64,000 nucleotides of DNA. Source: Beijerinckiaceae bacterium. GTDB lineage: Bacteria; Pseudomonadota; Alphaproteobacteria; Rhizobiales; Beijerinckiaceae. Position numbers and translations under genes: made by a program. Under the pieces are notes generated by a model. The model was not told the DNA's origin. It did not search any database and saw only the letters and a program-made list of their open reading frames with translations. Location of the stretch: NCBI GenBank assembly GCA_009773635.1, contig WSYC01000015.1:1-64000 (forward strand). Direction: 5' to 3'. This document shows, piece by piece, positions 36,497 to 45,409 of the stretch (positions within the stretch are counted from its first letter, which is position 1; every line of letters starts with the position of its first letter).

Positions 36497-38071
36497 GTGA
36501 GGAGGCTGCACTCGAGTATTCCGCGATCGCGCGACGACGAAACGAGTGCAGAGACACCCGCAGTTGCTTACGTCCGCATGTCCACGGACCACCAGAAGTA
36601 CTCGACTGAGAATCAGCTGGATGTCATTCGACATTATGCAACAACGAGAGGACTGAAAATCCTCCGGGTGTTTGAAGACTCAGGCCGAAGCGGGTTGCGA
36701 CTCGATGGGCGCGAGGCGTTGCAGAAGTTGATGGCCGAAGTTGAATCCAAGATCGCGGATTTCTCGGCGATCCTGGTCTACGACGTGAGCCGCTGGGGTC
36801 GATTTCAGGATGCTGACGAAGGAGCCTACCACGAGCATGTCTGCTCTCGTGCCGGAATTCGCGTTCACTACTGCGGCGAGCAGTTCGAGAATGATGGCAG
36901 CATTGGCTCAAATCTGCTGAAAACCGTCAAGCGAGTAATGGCCGGCGAGTATAGCCGCGAACTGTCGGTGAAGGTGTTCGCGGGACAGTGCAGGCTGGTT
37001 GAACTGGGTTTCCGCCAAGGCGGCGCGCCAGGCTACGGGCTTCGTCGCGTGCTGATCGACGAGCATCGCAACATAAAGGGCGAACTGACGCGCGGCGAGC
37101 GAAAGAGCCTGCAAACCGACCGGGTAGTCCTTGTGGGAGGCCCGCCGCAGGAGGCAGATGTCGTTCGGCAAATGTATCGCATGTTCGTCGATGAAGGCCG
37201 ATCTGAACGCGAGATCGCATCGACGCTGAACGGACGAGGATTGTTGACAGATCTGGAGCGCCCGTGGACGCGAGCGTCGGTTCATCAGGTCCTGACCAAC
37301 GAAAAATACATCGGCAACAATGTCTTCAACAAGGTGTCCTTCAAGCTGAAGCAGCGACGGATCGTGAACCCACGTGACATGTGGGTTCGCGCAGAAGGGA
37401 TTTATCCGTCAATTGTAGATCAGGCATTGTTTGATCGTGCACGCGCAATCGTCGATGCACGATCTCGTCACTTTTCCGATGACGAGCTTCTTTCGATGCT
37501 CCGCGCTCTGCTGGAACAACAGGGCATACTGTCCGGGCTGATCATAGATGAGCGCGACGAGATGCCGTCTTCGAGCATCTATCGGCACCGGTTCGGGAGC
37601 TTGCTGCGCGCCTATGAGCTGATCGGTTACGATACAGAGCGTGACTACAGGTACATCGAAATCAATCGCGCGCTGCGCCGCGAACATCCGCGCATTGTCG
37701 CCGACGTCGTTTCTGGCGTTCAGCGCGCTGGTGGCGTGGCGACCCAGAACCCTGTCACCGATCTCCTATCGATCAATGGGGAATTCACGGCGTCGATCGT
37801 GATCTCGCGATCATTTCAAACGCGGAGTGGTGCTTTGCGCTGGCGGTTGCGCCTCGACACCGGATTGGTCCCGGACATCACGATCGCAATCCGGATGGAC
37901 GAGCTGAACGAGGCACCCCTCGACTACTACCTGCTGCCGACGATCGACATGAGTACCATGCGTTTGAAGCTCGCTGAACAGAACGGCCTGTCGCTCGACG
38001 CCTACCGGTTCGACAATCTCGATTTCTTCTTTGCGCTCGCCGGGCGGGCCAAGTTTTCGGAGGCAGCGTAA
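36497..38071 (+). CDS. Large serine recombinase
   Basis: This site-specific recombinase probably integrates and excises the island. From GTG 36497 (GAGGG 7 bases before) it has 524 residues: N-terminal resolvase domain with nucleophile Ser29 in AYVRMSTDHQ, YDVSRWGRFQDADE, a recombinase domain (GQCRLVELGFRQGGAPGYGLRR; NEKYIGNNVFNK) and a C-terminal part without an obvious zinc ribbon. The frame is open back to 36380 but that overlaps the divergent gene. Its stop overlaps the first ParB-like start. Confidence 0.9.
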   Translation: MRRLHSSIPRSRDDETSAETPAVAYVRMSTDHQKYSTENQLDVIRHYATTRGLKILRVFEDSGRSGLRLDGREALQKLMAEVESKIADFSAILVYDVSRWGRFQDADEGAYHEHVCSRAGIRVHYCGEQFENDGSIGSNLLKTVKRVMAGEYSRELSVKVFAGQCRLVELGFRQGGAPGYGLRRVLIDEHRNIKGELTRGERKSLQTDRVVLVGGPPQEADVVRQMYRMFVDEGRSEREIASTLNGRGLLTDLERPWTRASVHQVLTNEKYIGNNVFNKVSFKLKQRRIVNPRDMWVRAEGIYPSIVDQALFDRARAIVDARSRHFSDDELLSMLRALLEQQGILSGLIIDERDEMPSSSIYRHRFGSLLRAYELIGYDTERDYRYIEINRALRREHPRIVADVVSGVQRAGGVATQNPVTDLLSINGEFTASIVISRSFQTRSGALRWRLRLDTGLVPDITIAIRMDELNEAPLDYYLLPTIDMSTMRLKLAEQNGLSLDAYRFDNLDFFFALAGRAKFSEAA

Positions 38072-38982
38072 TGGCGGACGAAACCCTGATCGGCGGGCAG
38101 AAGCAGATCAAGTTGATTGCGACGGAACAGATCCGGGTCTTGAACCCGCGCGTTCGCAATAGGCGAAACTTCGAGGAGATCGTCGACAACATCGCGCGGA
38201 TCGGGCTGAAGCGGCCGATTACCGTCGCCAAGCGTCCGGGAAGCGACCCGGTGGAATATGATCTTGTGTGCGGCCAAGGACGCCTTGCAGCGTTCATCGA
38301 GCTCAAGCAGACCGCCATTCCCGCGATTGTCATTGATGCCGATGAAAGTGATTGTCTGGTGATGAGCCTCGTCGAAAACTGTGCCCGTCGGCAGCACAGG
38401 GCGATTGATCTGATGCAGGAAGTCGGGGCGCTTCGGAAGCGTGGCTACAGTGATCGGCAGATCGCGGAGAAGATCGGGGTCAGCCCAGAATACGTGAACA
38501 TGATCGCTGGTCTACTGGAACGTGGCGAAGAGCGACTTGTATCGGCTGTGGAGACGGGTCTGTTGCCGCTAAGCCTAGCGATCGAGATTGCGCGTACCGA
38601 TGATGAGGGTGCCCAGCGCGCACTGACGCAGGCCTATACAGAGAAAAAGCTGCGAGGAAAGAAGCTCGCCGCCGTTCGTCGATTGTTGCAACAACGACAG
38701 CGGCGTGGGCCGCAGGTGCCAGAAAGCCGCTTCGGTCGACACGATCCTTCCCATCGTCCGTTGACGAGCGAAGCGCTCGTTCGCGTCTATCGTCAGGAGG
38801 CAGACCGCCAGAAATTGATGATCAAGAAGGCCGATGTCACCCAGAGCCGGCTCTTGTTTGTCGTCGAGGCAATCCGCACGCTGCGTGCCGACGAGCATTT
38901 CGTCACACTCTTGCGCGCCGAAGGTCTGGAAACGATGCCATCCTATCTGGAACAGAGCATGGCAGCGAGGTCGACGTCATGA
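38071..38982 (+). CDS. ParB/RepB-like protein 1
   Basis: The 303 residues have a ParB N-terminal nuclease/CTPase-like domain (IRVLNPRVRNRRNFEEIVDNIARIGLKRPITV, DLVCGQGRLAAFIEL, LVENCARRQHRAIDLMQE), an HTH (YSDRQIAEKIGVSPEYVNMI) and a RepB-like C-terminal region. The ATG overlaps the recombinase stop and the stop overlaps ParB-like 2. No ParA is nearby, so a role in partition is doubtful; regulation or recombination control is an alternative. Confidence 0.85.
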   Translation: MADETLIGGQKQIKLIATEQIRVLNPRVRNRRNFEEIVDNIARIGLKRPITVAKRPGSDPVEYDLVCGQGRLAAFIELKQTAIPAIVIDADESDCLVMSLVENCARRQHRAIDLMQEVGALRKRGYSDRQIAEKIGVSPEYVNMIAGLLERGEERLVSAVETGLLPLSLAIEIARTDDEGAQRALTQAYTEKKLRGKKLAAVRRLLQQRQRRGPQVPESRFGRHDPSHRPLTSEALVRVYRQEADRQKLMIKKADVTQSRLLFVVEAIRTLRADEHFVTLLRAEGLETMPSYLEQSMAARSTS

Positions 38983-39896
38983 AACCCGATCCGCGTCGCC
39001 GCCCCGATGCCGTCACTCTCGGATTTGAGGATGGCTGCGTGTTGTTACCTGTGAACTCGATCCTGCCGGTGCATGCATTGCGCAAGACCGTGAAAGCGAG
39101 CCAGAAGTACCGACAGATCGCCGCCTCGATCAAGGAAGTCGGGTTGGTCGAGCCGCCGGTCGTGGCGCGCGATCCGAAGCAGCCCGGCGTTTATCTTCTG
39201 CTCGATGGGCATCTGAGGATAGAGATCTTGAAGGAAATGGGACGCAATGAGGTTGAGTGTCTTGTTTCCACCGACGATGAGGCCTTCACCTACAACAAGC
39301 GGGTGAGCAGGCTGGCCGCCGTCCAGGAACACAAGATGATCCTGCGTGCGATCGAACGTGGCGTCCCAGAGGAGAAGATAGCGAAAGCTCTGTCAATCAA
39401 CGTGCATAGCGTCCAGCGCAAGGTCCGCATGCTTGACGGCATTTGCGAGGAGGCAATCGCCTTTCTAAAGGACAAGCCGTGCCCGATGGCCGTGTTCGAG
39501 GTATTGCGCAAGATGAAGGCGCTTCGTCAGATCGAGGCGGCTGAGCTGCTGGTCAATGCGAACAATTATTCCGTCAGCTATGCCTCTGCCATCCTGGCCG
39601 GGACGCCGCAGTCGCAATTGGTTGATGCTGAAAAGCCGAAGCTGTTGAAGGGCATCACACCCGAAGCCATGGCGCGGATGGAGCGCGAGCTCGGCCGGTT
39701 GCAAGAGGTGATCACGTCGATCCAGGATTCTTATGGCAAAGACCATCTGCAACTTACCGTGATAAAAGGCTATCTCACGCGACTGTTGGGAAATGGTCGG
39801 ATCGTTCGATATCTGATGCAGCACCGGCCGGAATTCATGGCCGAGTTTCAGGCGATCGCCGAGATGAGTTCAACGCTGCCGTCCGAAGCGACCTGA
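38979..39896 (+). CDS. ParB/RepB-like protein 2
   Basis: The 305 residues start with a ParB-type domain (LLPVNSILPVHALRKTVKASQKYRQIAASIKEVGLVEPPVV, YLLLDGHLRIEILKEMG) and an HTH region (GVPEEKIAKALSINVHSVQRKVRML). It is similar in plan to the preceding gene but diverged, so the two are old paralogues. ATGA overlap at 38979 shows translational coupling. ParB-like pairs behind a recombinase recur in accessory islands. Confidence 0.85.
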   Translation: MKPDPRRRPDAVTLGFEDGCVLLPVNSILPVHALRKTVKASQKYRQIAASIKEVGLVEPPVVARDPKQPGVYLLLDGHLRIEILKEMGRNEVECLVSTDDEAFTYNKRVSRLAAVQEHKMILRAIERGVPEEKIAKALSINVHSVQRKVRMLDGICEEAIAFLKDKPCPMAVFEVLRKMKALRQIEAAELLVNANNYSVSYASAILAGTPQSQLVDAEKPKLLKGITPEAMARMERELGRLQEVITSIQDSYGKDHLQLTVIKGYLTRLLGNGRIVRYLMQHRPEFMAEFQAIAEMSSTLPSEAT

Positions 39897-40033
39897 CAGG
39901 TTGAGTCAGTGAAATGATGGGGACCCGGACCCGAAAAGCGCGGGGACCGCAGGAGACGCCGCACTGTGGGGCGGATCGAGTGCGGCGGTGGGGATGGCGG
40001 CGGACCCGCCCGGAGCCCACCAGGCCGGTCGAT

Positions 40034-40079
40034 GTTTCGCCGGCCGCGTGACCTGTCACGGCTGGTCACGCGACGAAAC
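40034..40079. other. Imperfect long inverted repeat in the 407-base gap
   Basis: GTTTCG and CGCGTGACC on the left (40034-40053, with 5 extra bases between) pair with GGTCACGCG and CGAAAC on the right (40064-40079, one extra base). GTGAC-CT-GTCAC (40048-40059) is nested within. The gap 39897-40303 has no gene I can support. The repeat may be a site for the ParB-like proteins, a terminator of the recombinase operon, or a structured RNA. Confidence 0.45.
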
Positions 40080-40212
40080 GGGCGTGCCGGTCGAGCGCAT
40101 TTGGTTCCCGGCACGCCCAAATCGCGCCCTGCGGAAGACGCATCTAAACAGCCCGAAGGCATCTCTGATCCAAGATATCGGTCGGAGTGCTCAGGCATTC
40201 GCCCCTTTTCGA

Positions 40213-40303
40213 TTGAAAGCGCGGAACTCTTCCGATAGTTTCCCGAGTGAAACCAGTAACTGGGTGCGCCTAGTTTTGGTGTGGGTCGTGTCACTGGGAG
40301 TGA
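40213..40303 (+). promoter_or_regulatory. Candidate BREX operon promoter and operator dyads
   Basis: TTGAAA (40213-40218) and TAGTTT (40236-40241) with a 17-base spacer could be a sigma-70 promoter. Three dyads follow or overlap: GTTTC-N6-GAAAC (40238-40253), CCAGT-A-ACTGG (40253-40263) and TCACT-GGG-AGTGA (40291-40303). A WYL/BrxR protein is known in other BREX systems to repress through inverted repeats at this position. Confidence 0.4.
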
Positions 40304-41197
40304 ATGGTGGCGATGGACAAGGCGGACCTGCGATGGGGCGTCGAGCGACGACTCGAGTTCATCGAGTTCCGTTTGTTTTGGGAGGGGCAAGTGAATCGAG
40401 GGGATTTGATGGAAGCGTTCGGCGTGTCGGTGAACCAGTCGTCCACCGACCTGAACCGTTACATCGCCCTCGCACCGACCAATATGGCCTACGACAAGAG
40501 CGCCCGGACCTACGTCAGAGGAGACGGATTTTCTCCGCTTTTCCTCAAGCCGGATGCAAGTCGATACCTGGCCCAGCTGCGCTCTGTCGCGGACGGCATC
40601 CTGGACCGATCCGATTGCTGGATTGGTGCAATTCCGCAGTTCGATGCCGCTCCCACGCCGGTCCGAGGCGTGGTCGCAGCCACTCTTCGCTCCATCGTTT
40701 CGGCAATACGCCGGTCAGAAGCAATCGAGATTCGGTACCAGTCGCTTTCCAGGCCGGAGCCGCTTTGGCGATGGATTGCTCCGCATGCCATTGGGTTCGA
40801 TGGCTTCCGTTGGCATGTCAGGGCGTTCTGTCTGACGGATCAAGCATTCAAGGATTTCCTTCTCTCCCGCATGTTGGAGACGCGTGCGACACGCTCAAGT
40901 GAGATCAGCGCTGACTCGGACTCGGACTGGAATGAGCAGGTGACGTTGGAAGTCGGGCCTCACCCAGCCCTTTCTGAAACGCAGCAGAAGGTTATCGCTC
41001 TCGATTATGGGATGCACAGCGGAAGGGCCAAGATCCCTGTCCGAAAGGCACTTTTGTACTACGCGCTCAAACGGCTTGGTCTCGACACCGATCCTGCAGC
41101 TCGGCGACCGCAAGACCAGCAGATCGTTCTGCTCAATGGCCTTGAACTCGGCATGGGATCGCATGCTCAGACAGCCTCGTCCAGAATGGAGGGCTGA
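40304..41197 (+). CDS. brxR: WYL-domain transcriptional regulator of BREX (BrxR-like)
   Basis: The 297 residues have an N-terminal winged HTH (RRLEFIEFRLFWEGQVNRGDLMEAFGVSVNQSSTDLNRY), a WYL domain near 145-190 (IEIRYQSLSRPEPLWRWIAPHAIGFDGFRWHVRAFC) and a C-terminal WCX-like part. BrxR/CapW proteins repress defence operons until a signal is bound. It is the first gene of the operon, two bases before brxF. ATG 40304 is used; ATG 40313 is possible. Confidence 0.85.
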   Translation: MVAMDKADLRWGVERRLEFIEFRLFWEGQVNRGDLMEAFGVSVNQSSTDLNRYIALAPTNMAYDKSARTYVRGDGFSPLFLKPDASRYLAQLRSVADGILDRSDCWIGAIPQFDAAPTPVRGVVAATLRSIVSAIRRSEAIEIRYQSLSRPEPLWRWIAPHAIGFDGFRWHVRAFCLTDQAFKDFLLSRMLETRATRSSEISADSDSDWNEQVTLEVGPHPALSETQQKVIALDYGMHSGRAKIPVRKALLYYALKRLGLDTDPAARRPQDQQIVLLNGLELGMGSHAQTASSRMEG

Positions 41198-41199
41198 CG

Positions 41200-41658
41200 A
41201 TGATCGAAGCGTTGGATCGTCTCGTTGAGGATGTTTCGGGCCTGAACAGCAAGTTGGTTCTCCTGATTGGCCACCCTCGTACAGGAAAGAGCAGTCTGCT
41301 GGGTCGACTGGCTGAAAATAGGCAGATGCGCTTGTTGAATGTCGGAATGGAGTTAGGTCGTAAATTGCTGTTGGTTTCCAGTACACGAAGACATTTGCAA
41401 GCGACGGACATGTTGAAAGAGCTTGCGGATGATTCTTCCCACAACGGCCTGCTGATAATGGACAATATCGAGATCTTATTCGACCAGACGCTAAAGTTAA
41501 GCCCGCTCGAGTTGTTGAAGCGGCATGCTCACGCGCGTCGCGTCGTTGCGGCGTGGCCAGGAGAACTTCGGGAAGGCCGACTTTCCTACGCCACAACAGG
41601 ACATCCAGAACATCAGGACTACGGCATCGACGGCCTGGTCCCGTTCAAGATTCATTGA
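41200..41658 (+). CDS. brxF: BREX type 3 small P-loop protein BrxF
   Basis: The 152 residues carry a Walker A motif GHPRTGKS at 24-31 and a Walker B-like stretch NGLLIMDNIEILF. BrxF is found only in type 3 BREX, so it fixes the system type. Its biochemical role is not established. It is 2 bases after brxR and 14 before brxC. Confidence 0.85.
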   Translation: MIEALDRLVEDVSGLNSKLVLLIGHPRTGKSSLLGRLAENRQMRLLNVGMELGRKLLLVSSTRRHLQATDMLKELADDSSHNGLLIMDNIEILFDQTLKLSPLELLKRHAHARRVVAAWPGELREGRLSYATTGHPEHQDYGIDGLVPFKIH

Positions 41659-41672
41659 AGGGGGAATGCGGG

Positions 41673-44600
41673 ATGCCGATGCACTATGGCGATCTCATTC
41701 AGTTTGAGCCGATTGAGTCGGTTATTCAGCTTCTGGACGCTAACCGCCCGGACGAGGCGAAGAAGCTTGTCTCGACCTACGTCATCTCCGACGACATGGC
41801 AGAGCGCATCTCAAAGCTCATAATACCACAGCTCTCATTCGACGAAGCAGTGGACCATAAGGGCGTGCTGGTCGTCGGAAACTACGGAACTGGTAAGTCA
41901 CACCTTATGTCGGTGCTCTCGCTGGTGGCAGAGGACGCCGCATATGTCTCGATGATCCGTCATCCTAAAGTTGCTGAATCTGCTGGCGCAATTGCAGGGA
42001 AGTTCAAAGTTCACCGGATCGAGGTCTCAAGCCAGATGTCTCTCCGGGACATCATCACGCAGCAGCTTGAGGTTTTCCTCGAAAAGCATGGCGTGAGCTT
42101 CGCCTTTCCGCCCGCCGACAAGGTCATAAACAACAAGTCCGCGTTCGAAGAAATGATGGCGGCATTTGCAGAAGTGCACCCGAACCAGGGCGTCCTTCTC
42201 GTGGTGGATGAATTCCTTGAGTATCTTCGGTCCCGAAAAGACCACGATCTTGTCCTTGACCTCTCTTTCCTGCGTGAGATTGGTGAGGTCACCAAGCATC
42301 TTCGCTTCCGCTTTGTTGCTGGTGTTCAGGAAGCGATCTTCGACAGCAGCCGCTTCCAGCACGTCGCCGACAGCCTGCGTCGCGTAAAGGACCGCTTCTC
42401 CCAAGTCCTGCTTGCTCGCCAGGACGTAAGCTTTGTCGTGGCCGAGCGCCTTTTGAAAAAGACGGCCGCTCAGCAAGACAAGATCCGTACATATCTGACG
42501 CCATTCGCGAAATTCTATGGCTCCATGAATGAGCGTATGGACGAGTATGTCCGGCTCTTTCCGGTTCATCCCGACTACATCGGCACATTCGAACGCTTGG
42601 TGTTCACGGAGAAGCGCGGTGCGCTGGTTACGCTGCGGGACCAAATCCAAGCGATCTTGAATGAAGAAGTGCCGAACGACCGCCCGGGGCTGATCGGCTA
42701 TGACAAATTCTGGGATACGGTGACTTCGAACTCTGTCCTCCGCGCAGATCCGAATATCGGGCCTGTGCTCAAGATCTCTGAAGTGTTGTCAGAGCGGGTC
42801 CGGAAAGCCTTCACACGCCCGGCATACAAACCCATGGCGCTGCGGATCATCGATGGGCTGGCGGTGCATCGCCTGACTACCGGCGGCGACATCTATGTCC
42901 CGGTTGGCCCAACGGCCGAGGAACTTCGCGACACGCTTTGCCTGTTTCAGCCCGGCATCGGAGATATGGGCGGTGAGCCCGAGGCTGACCTCCTCTCGCT
43001 TGTCCAAACTGTCCTTCGAGAGACGCTGAAGACCGTGAACGGTCAGTTCATTTCGAAGGCGCCCGACACCGAGCAGTACTATCTCGATCTGAAGAAGGAT
43101 ATCGACTACGACGCCCAGATAGACAAACGGGCTGAAGCGCTCTCCGACGACACGCTTGATCGCGCTTACTACAGTGCCATTCGGCAACTCATGGAGCGCA
43201 CAGACGAAACAACATACGTCACCGGCCATCAAATCTGGCAGTATCAAATCGAATGGCAGGATCGCCGGGTAGAGCGCAATGGCTATCTATTCTTCGGCGC
43301 ACCCAACGACCGTCCGACGGCCCAACCTGAGCGAGACTTCTATATCTATTTCATTCAGCCGTTCGAGCCACCGCGCTTCCGGGATGAACACAAGGCCGAC
43401 GAGGTCTTCTTCCGGCTGAAGGGGCTCGATGATGCGATCAGGCGTCACCTGTCCGTCTATGCGGCGGCACAGGACCTCGCGTCGACAGCCAGTGGCGGGG
43501 CGAAATCAATTTACCTCGACAAGGCCAAAGACGCGCTGCGCGATATGAGCAAGTGGCTCCAGGAAAAGCAGATGACCGCCTATGAGGTCACTTTCCAGGG
43601 CAAAACGAAGACACTGCAGGAATGGGCCAAGGGTATCTCCCTGCGAGACAAGGCGCGGCTCGGTGCGGACGAGCGCATCAACTTCCGCGACGTCGTGAAC
43701 ATCATCTCCGGCTTGGCACTGAACAACCGATTTGCCGAGGTGGCGCCGGAATATCCGACCTTCTCGGCATTGGTGACCGAGACCAACAGGAAGCAGCTCG
43801 TTGCAAATGCTCTTCGCACCTTGGCAGGCGGAACGCGCACGAAAGATGCCGTGGTCATCCTTGACGGCCTTGAGATGCTTGATGGTGAGCGTATCGACCC
43901 TGCTCGGTCGCGATTTGCACAAGAGGTACTTGCCCGGCTCAATGCGAAGGGTCACGGCCAGGTGCTCAACCGCAGCGAACTACTCAGCGGAGTCACAGAC
44001 GTCGAGCATTTCGCTCCGGTCAAATTCCGCCTTGAGCCTGACCTGTTGGTTGCCGTGTTGGGCGGACTGGTCTATGCGGGCGACATCGTCCTGGCGATCA
44101 CCGGCGACAAAATCGACTCCGGCAAGATCACGCTGTTGGCTGAACGACCGCTCGACGAACTGAAGCAGTTCAAACACGTCGAGGCTCCGAAGGAGATCAA
44201 TGTCGCCATCCTTCGAGCGCTGTTCGAGTTGCTTGCGCTGCCGCCAGGGCTTGCACAGCAGGCGACCCAAGGCTCGGACGAGCCTGTCAAGTTTCTTCAG
44301 GAAGAAGTCGGTAAACTGACGCGGCGCGTGCTCAGTGCTTCCACAGACATGGCTGGAAGGCTGAGCTTCTGGGGTCAGTCGCTCCTTCGAGATGAAGAGA
44401 TCCGCGATTGGCGCTCGAAGCTCGATGCATTGAAAAGCTTCTCCGAAAGCCTGTCACCCTACAACACCGTGGGCAAGCTGAAGAACCTGAGGATCAGCGC
44501 CGACGACATCGCAGCCCAGAAAAAGAACCTCGAAATCCTGGATGCGATCGAGCGGATGCTGGATCTCGTCGCAGAATTGGGGACGACCGCCAGTTACCTG

Positions 44601-45404
44601 TCTCAGGCCGAGATGGTCTTGTCTCCAGATCATGCATGGGTGAAGCAGGCGCAAGCCACCCGAAAGCAGGTTCTCGACAAGCTCGCCGCTGACCGGACGG
44701 CGGAGCACGCAGCTGAATACAGGCAGACGCTCGGCCAGTTGAAGAGGGACTACCTCACAGCTTATGTCGGGCAGCACAGCAAGGCCCGTCTGGGCGTCGC
44801 GGAGGACAAGACCAAGTCCGTTCTGCGCAAGGATCCGCGCCTTGTGTCGATGCGCGCTCTGGCGGGCATTTCCCTGATGCCGACCAGTCAGCTGTCGAAT
44901 TTCGAGGAGAAACTCGACAAGCTGAAGAGTTGCGCCGCGCTCGTTGACTCCGAGCTTGCAGCGAGCCCGGTCTGTCCGCACTGCGGCTTCCGCCCGGCGA
45001 ACGAGCAAGGGGATATGCTGCCTGCGGCCAACGTCCTCAAGTTGCTCGATGATGAGTTGGACCGGCTGCTGGGCGGCTGGCAGCAGACGCTCCTCGACAA
45101 CCTCGAAGACCCGATTATCCAGTCGAACTTCGACCTCTTGCGCCCTGCGGCCAGGACGCTGGTCGATGGTTTCGTGAAATCGAAATCGCTGCCCGATCCC
45201 GTGCCGCCGGACTTCGTTTCCGCGGTTCAGGAGGCGCTGTCAGGGCTGGAGAAAATCGGGATTTCCAGCGACGACATCAGACAAGCGCTGCTTCAGGGAG
45301 GATCGCCGGCATCGCCGGACGAGTTGCGTAAGCGGTTCGAGAGCCTCCTCAACGACCGCTGCAAGGGCAAGGACACGACCAAACTCCGCTTCGTGGTGGA
45401 GTGA
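41673..45404 (+). CDS. brxC: BREX ATPase BrxC (PglY-like)
   Basis: This is the large AAA+-type ATPase of BREX. From ATG 41673 (GGGGGAA upstream) it has 1243 residues, with Walker A GNYGTGKS at 69-76, Walker B LLVVDEFLEYL near 172, a long helical C-terminal half and a CPHCGF zinc-knuckle half near residue 1102. The open frame reaches back to 41553 inside brxF but that segment reads as shadow. A BrxC of this size fits type 3. Confidence 0.9.
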   Translation: MPMHYGDLIQFEPIESVIQLLDANRPDEAKKLVSTYVISDDMAERISKLIIPQLSFDEAVDHKGVLVVGNYGTGKSHLMSVLSLVAEDAAYVSMIRHPKVAESAGAIAGKFKVHRIEVSSQMSLRDIITQQLEVFLEKHGVSFAFPPADKVINNKSAFEEMMAAFAEVHPNQGVLLVVDEFLEYLRSRKDHDLVLDLSFLREIGEVTKHLRFRFVAGVQEAIFDSSRFQHVADSLRRVKDRFSQVLLARQDVSFVVAERLLKKTAAQQDKIRTYLTPFAKFYGSMNERMDEYVRLFPVHPDYIGTFERLVFTEKRGALVTLRDQIQAILNEEVPNDRPGLIGYDKFWDTVTSNSVLRADPNIGPVLKISEVLSERVRKAFTRPAYKPMALRIIDGLAVHRLTTGGDIYVPVGPTAEELRDTLCLFQPGIGDMGGEPEADLLSLVQTVLRETLKTVNGQFISKAPDTEQYYLDLKKDIDYDAQIDKRAEALSDDTLDRAYYSAIRQLMERTDETTYVTGHQIWQYQIEWQDRRVERNGYLFFGAPNDRPTAQPERDFYIYFIQPFEPPRFRDEHKADEVFFRLKGLDDAIRRHLSVYAAAQDLASTASGGAKSIYLDKAKDALRDMSKWLQEKQMTAYEVTFQGKTKTLQEWAKGISLRDKARLGADERINFRDVVNIISGLALNNRFAEVAPEYPTFSALVTETNRKQLVANALRTLAGGTRTKDAVVILDGLEMLDGERIDPARSRFAQEVLARLNAKGHGQVLNRSELLSGVTDVEHFAPVKFRLEPDLLVAVLGGLVYAGDIVLAITGDKIDSGKITLLAERPLDELKQFKHVEAPKEINVAILRALFELLALPPGLAQQATQGSDEPVKFLQEEVGKLTRRVLSASTDMAGRLSFWGQSLLRDEEIRDWRSKLDALKSFSESLSPYNTVGKLKNLRISADDIAAQKKNLEILDAIERMLDLVAELGTTASYLSQAEMVLSPDHAWVKQAQATRKQVLDKLAADRTAEHAAEYRQTLGQLKRDYLTAYVGQHSKARLGVAEDKTKSVLRKDPRLVSMRALAGISLMPTSQLSNFEEKLDKLKSCAALVDSELAASPVCPHCGFRPANEQGDMLPAANVLKLLDDELDRLLGGWQQTLLDNLEDPIIQSNFDLLRPAARTLVDGFVKSKSLPDPVPPDFVSAVQEALSGLEKIGISSDDIRQALLQGGSPASPDELRKRFESLLNDRCKGKDTTKLRFVVE

Positions 45405-45409
45405 CGCAC

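Noticed and set aside
39848-40390. Minus-strand 180-residue frame in the gap before brxR
   Set aside because: Low-complexity Pro/Arg/Ser composition, no ribosome site, and it overlaps the 3' end of the ParB-like gene and the start of brxR.
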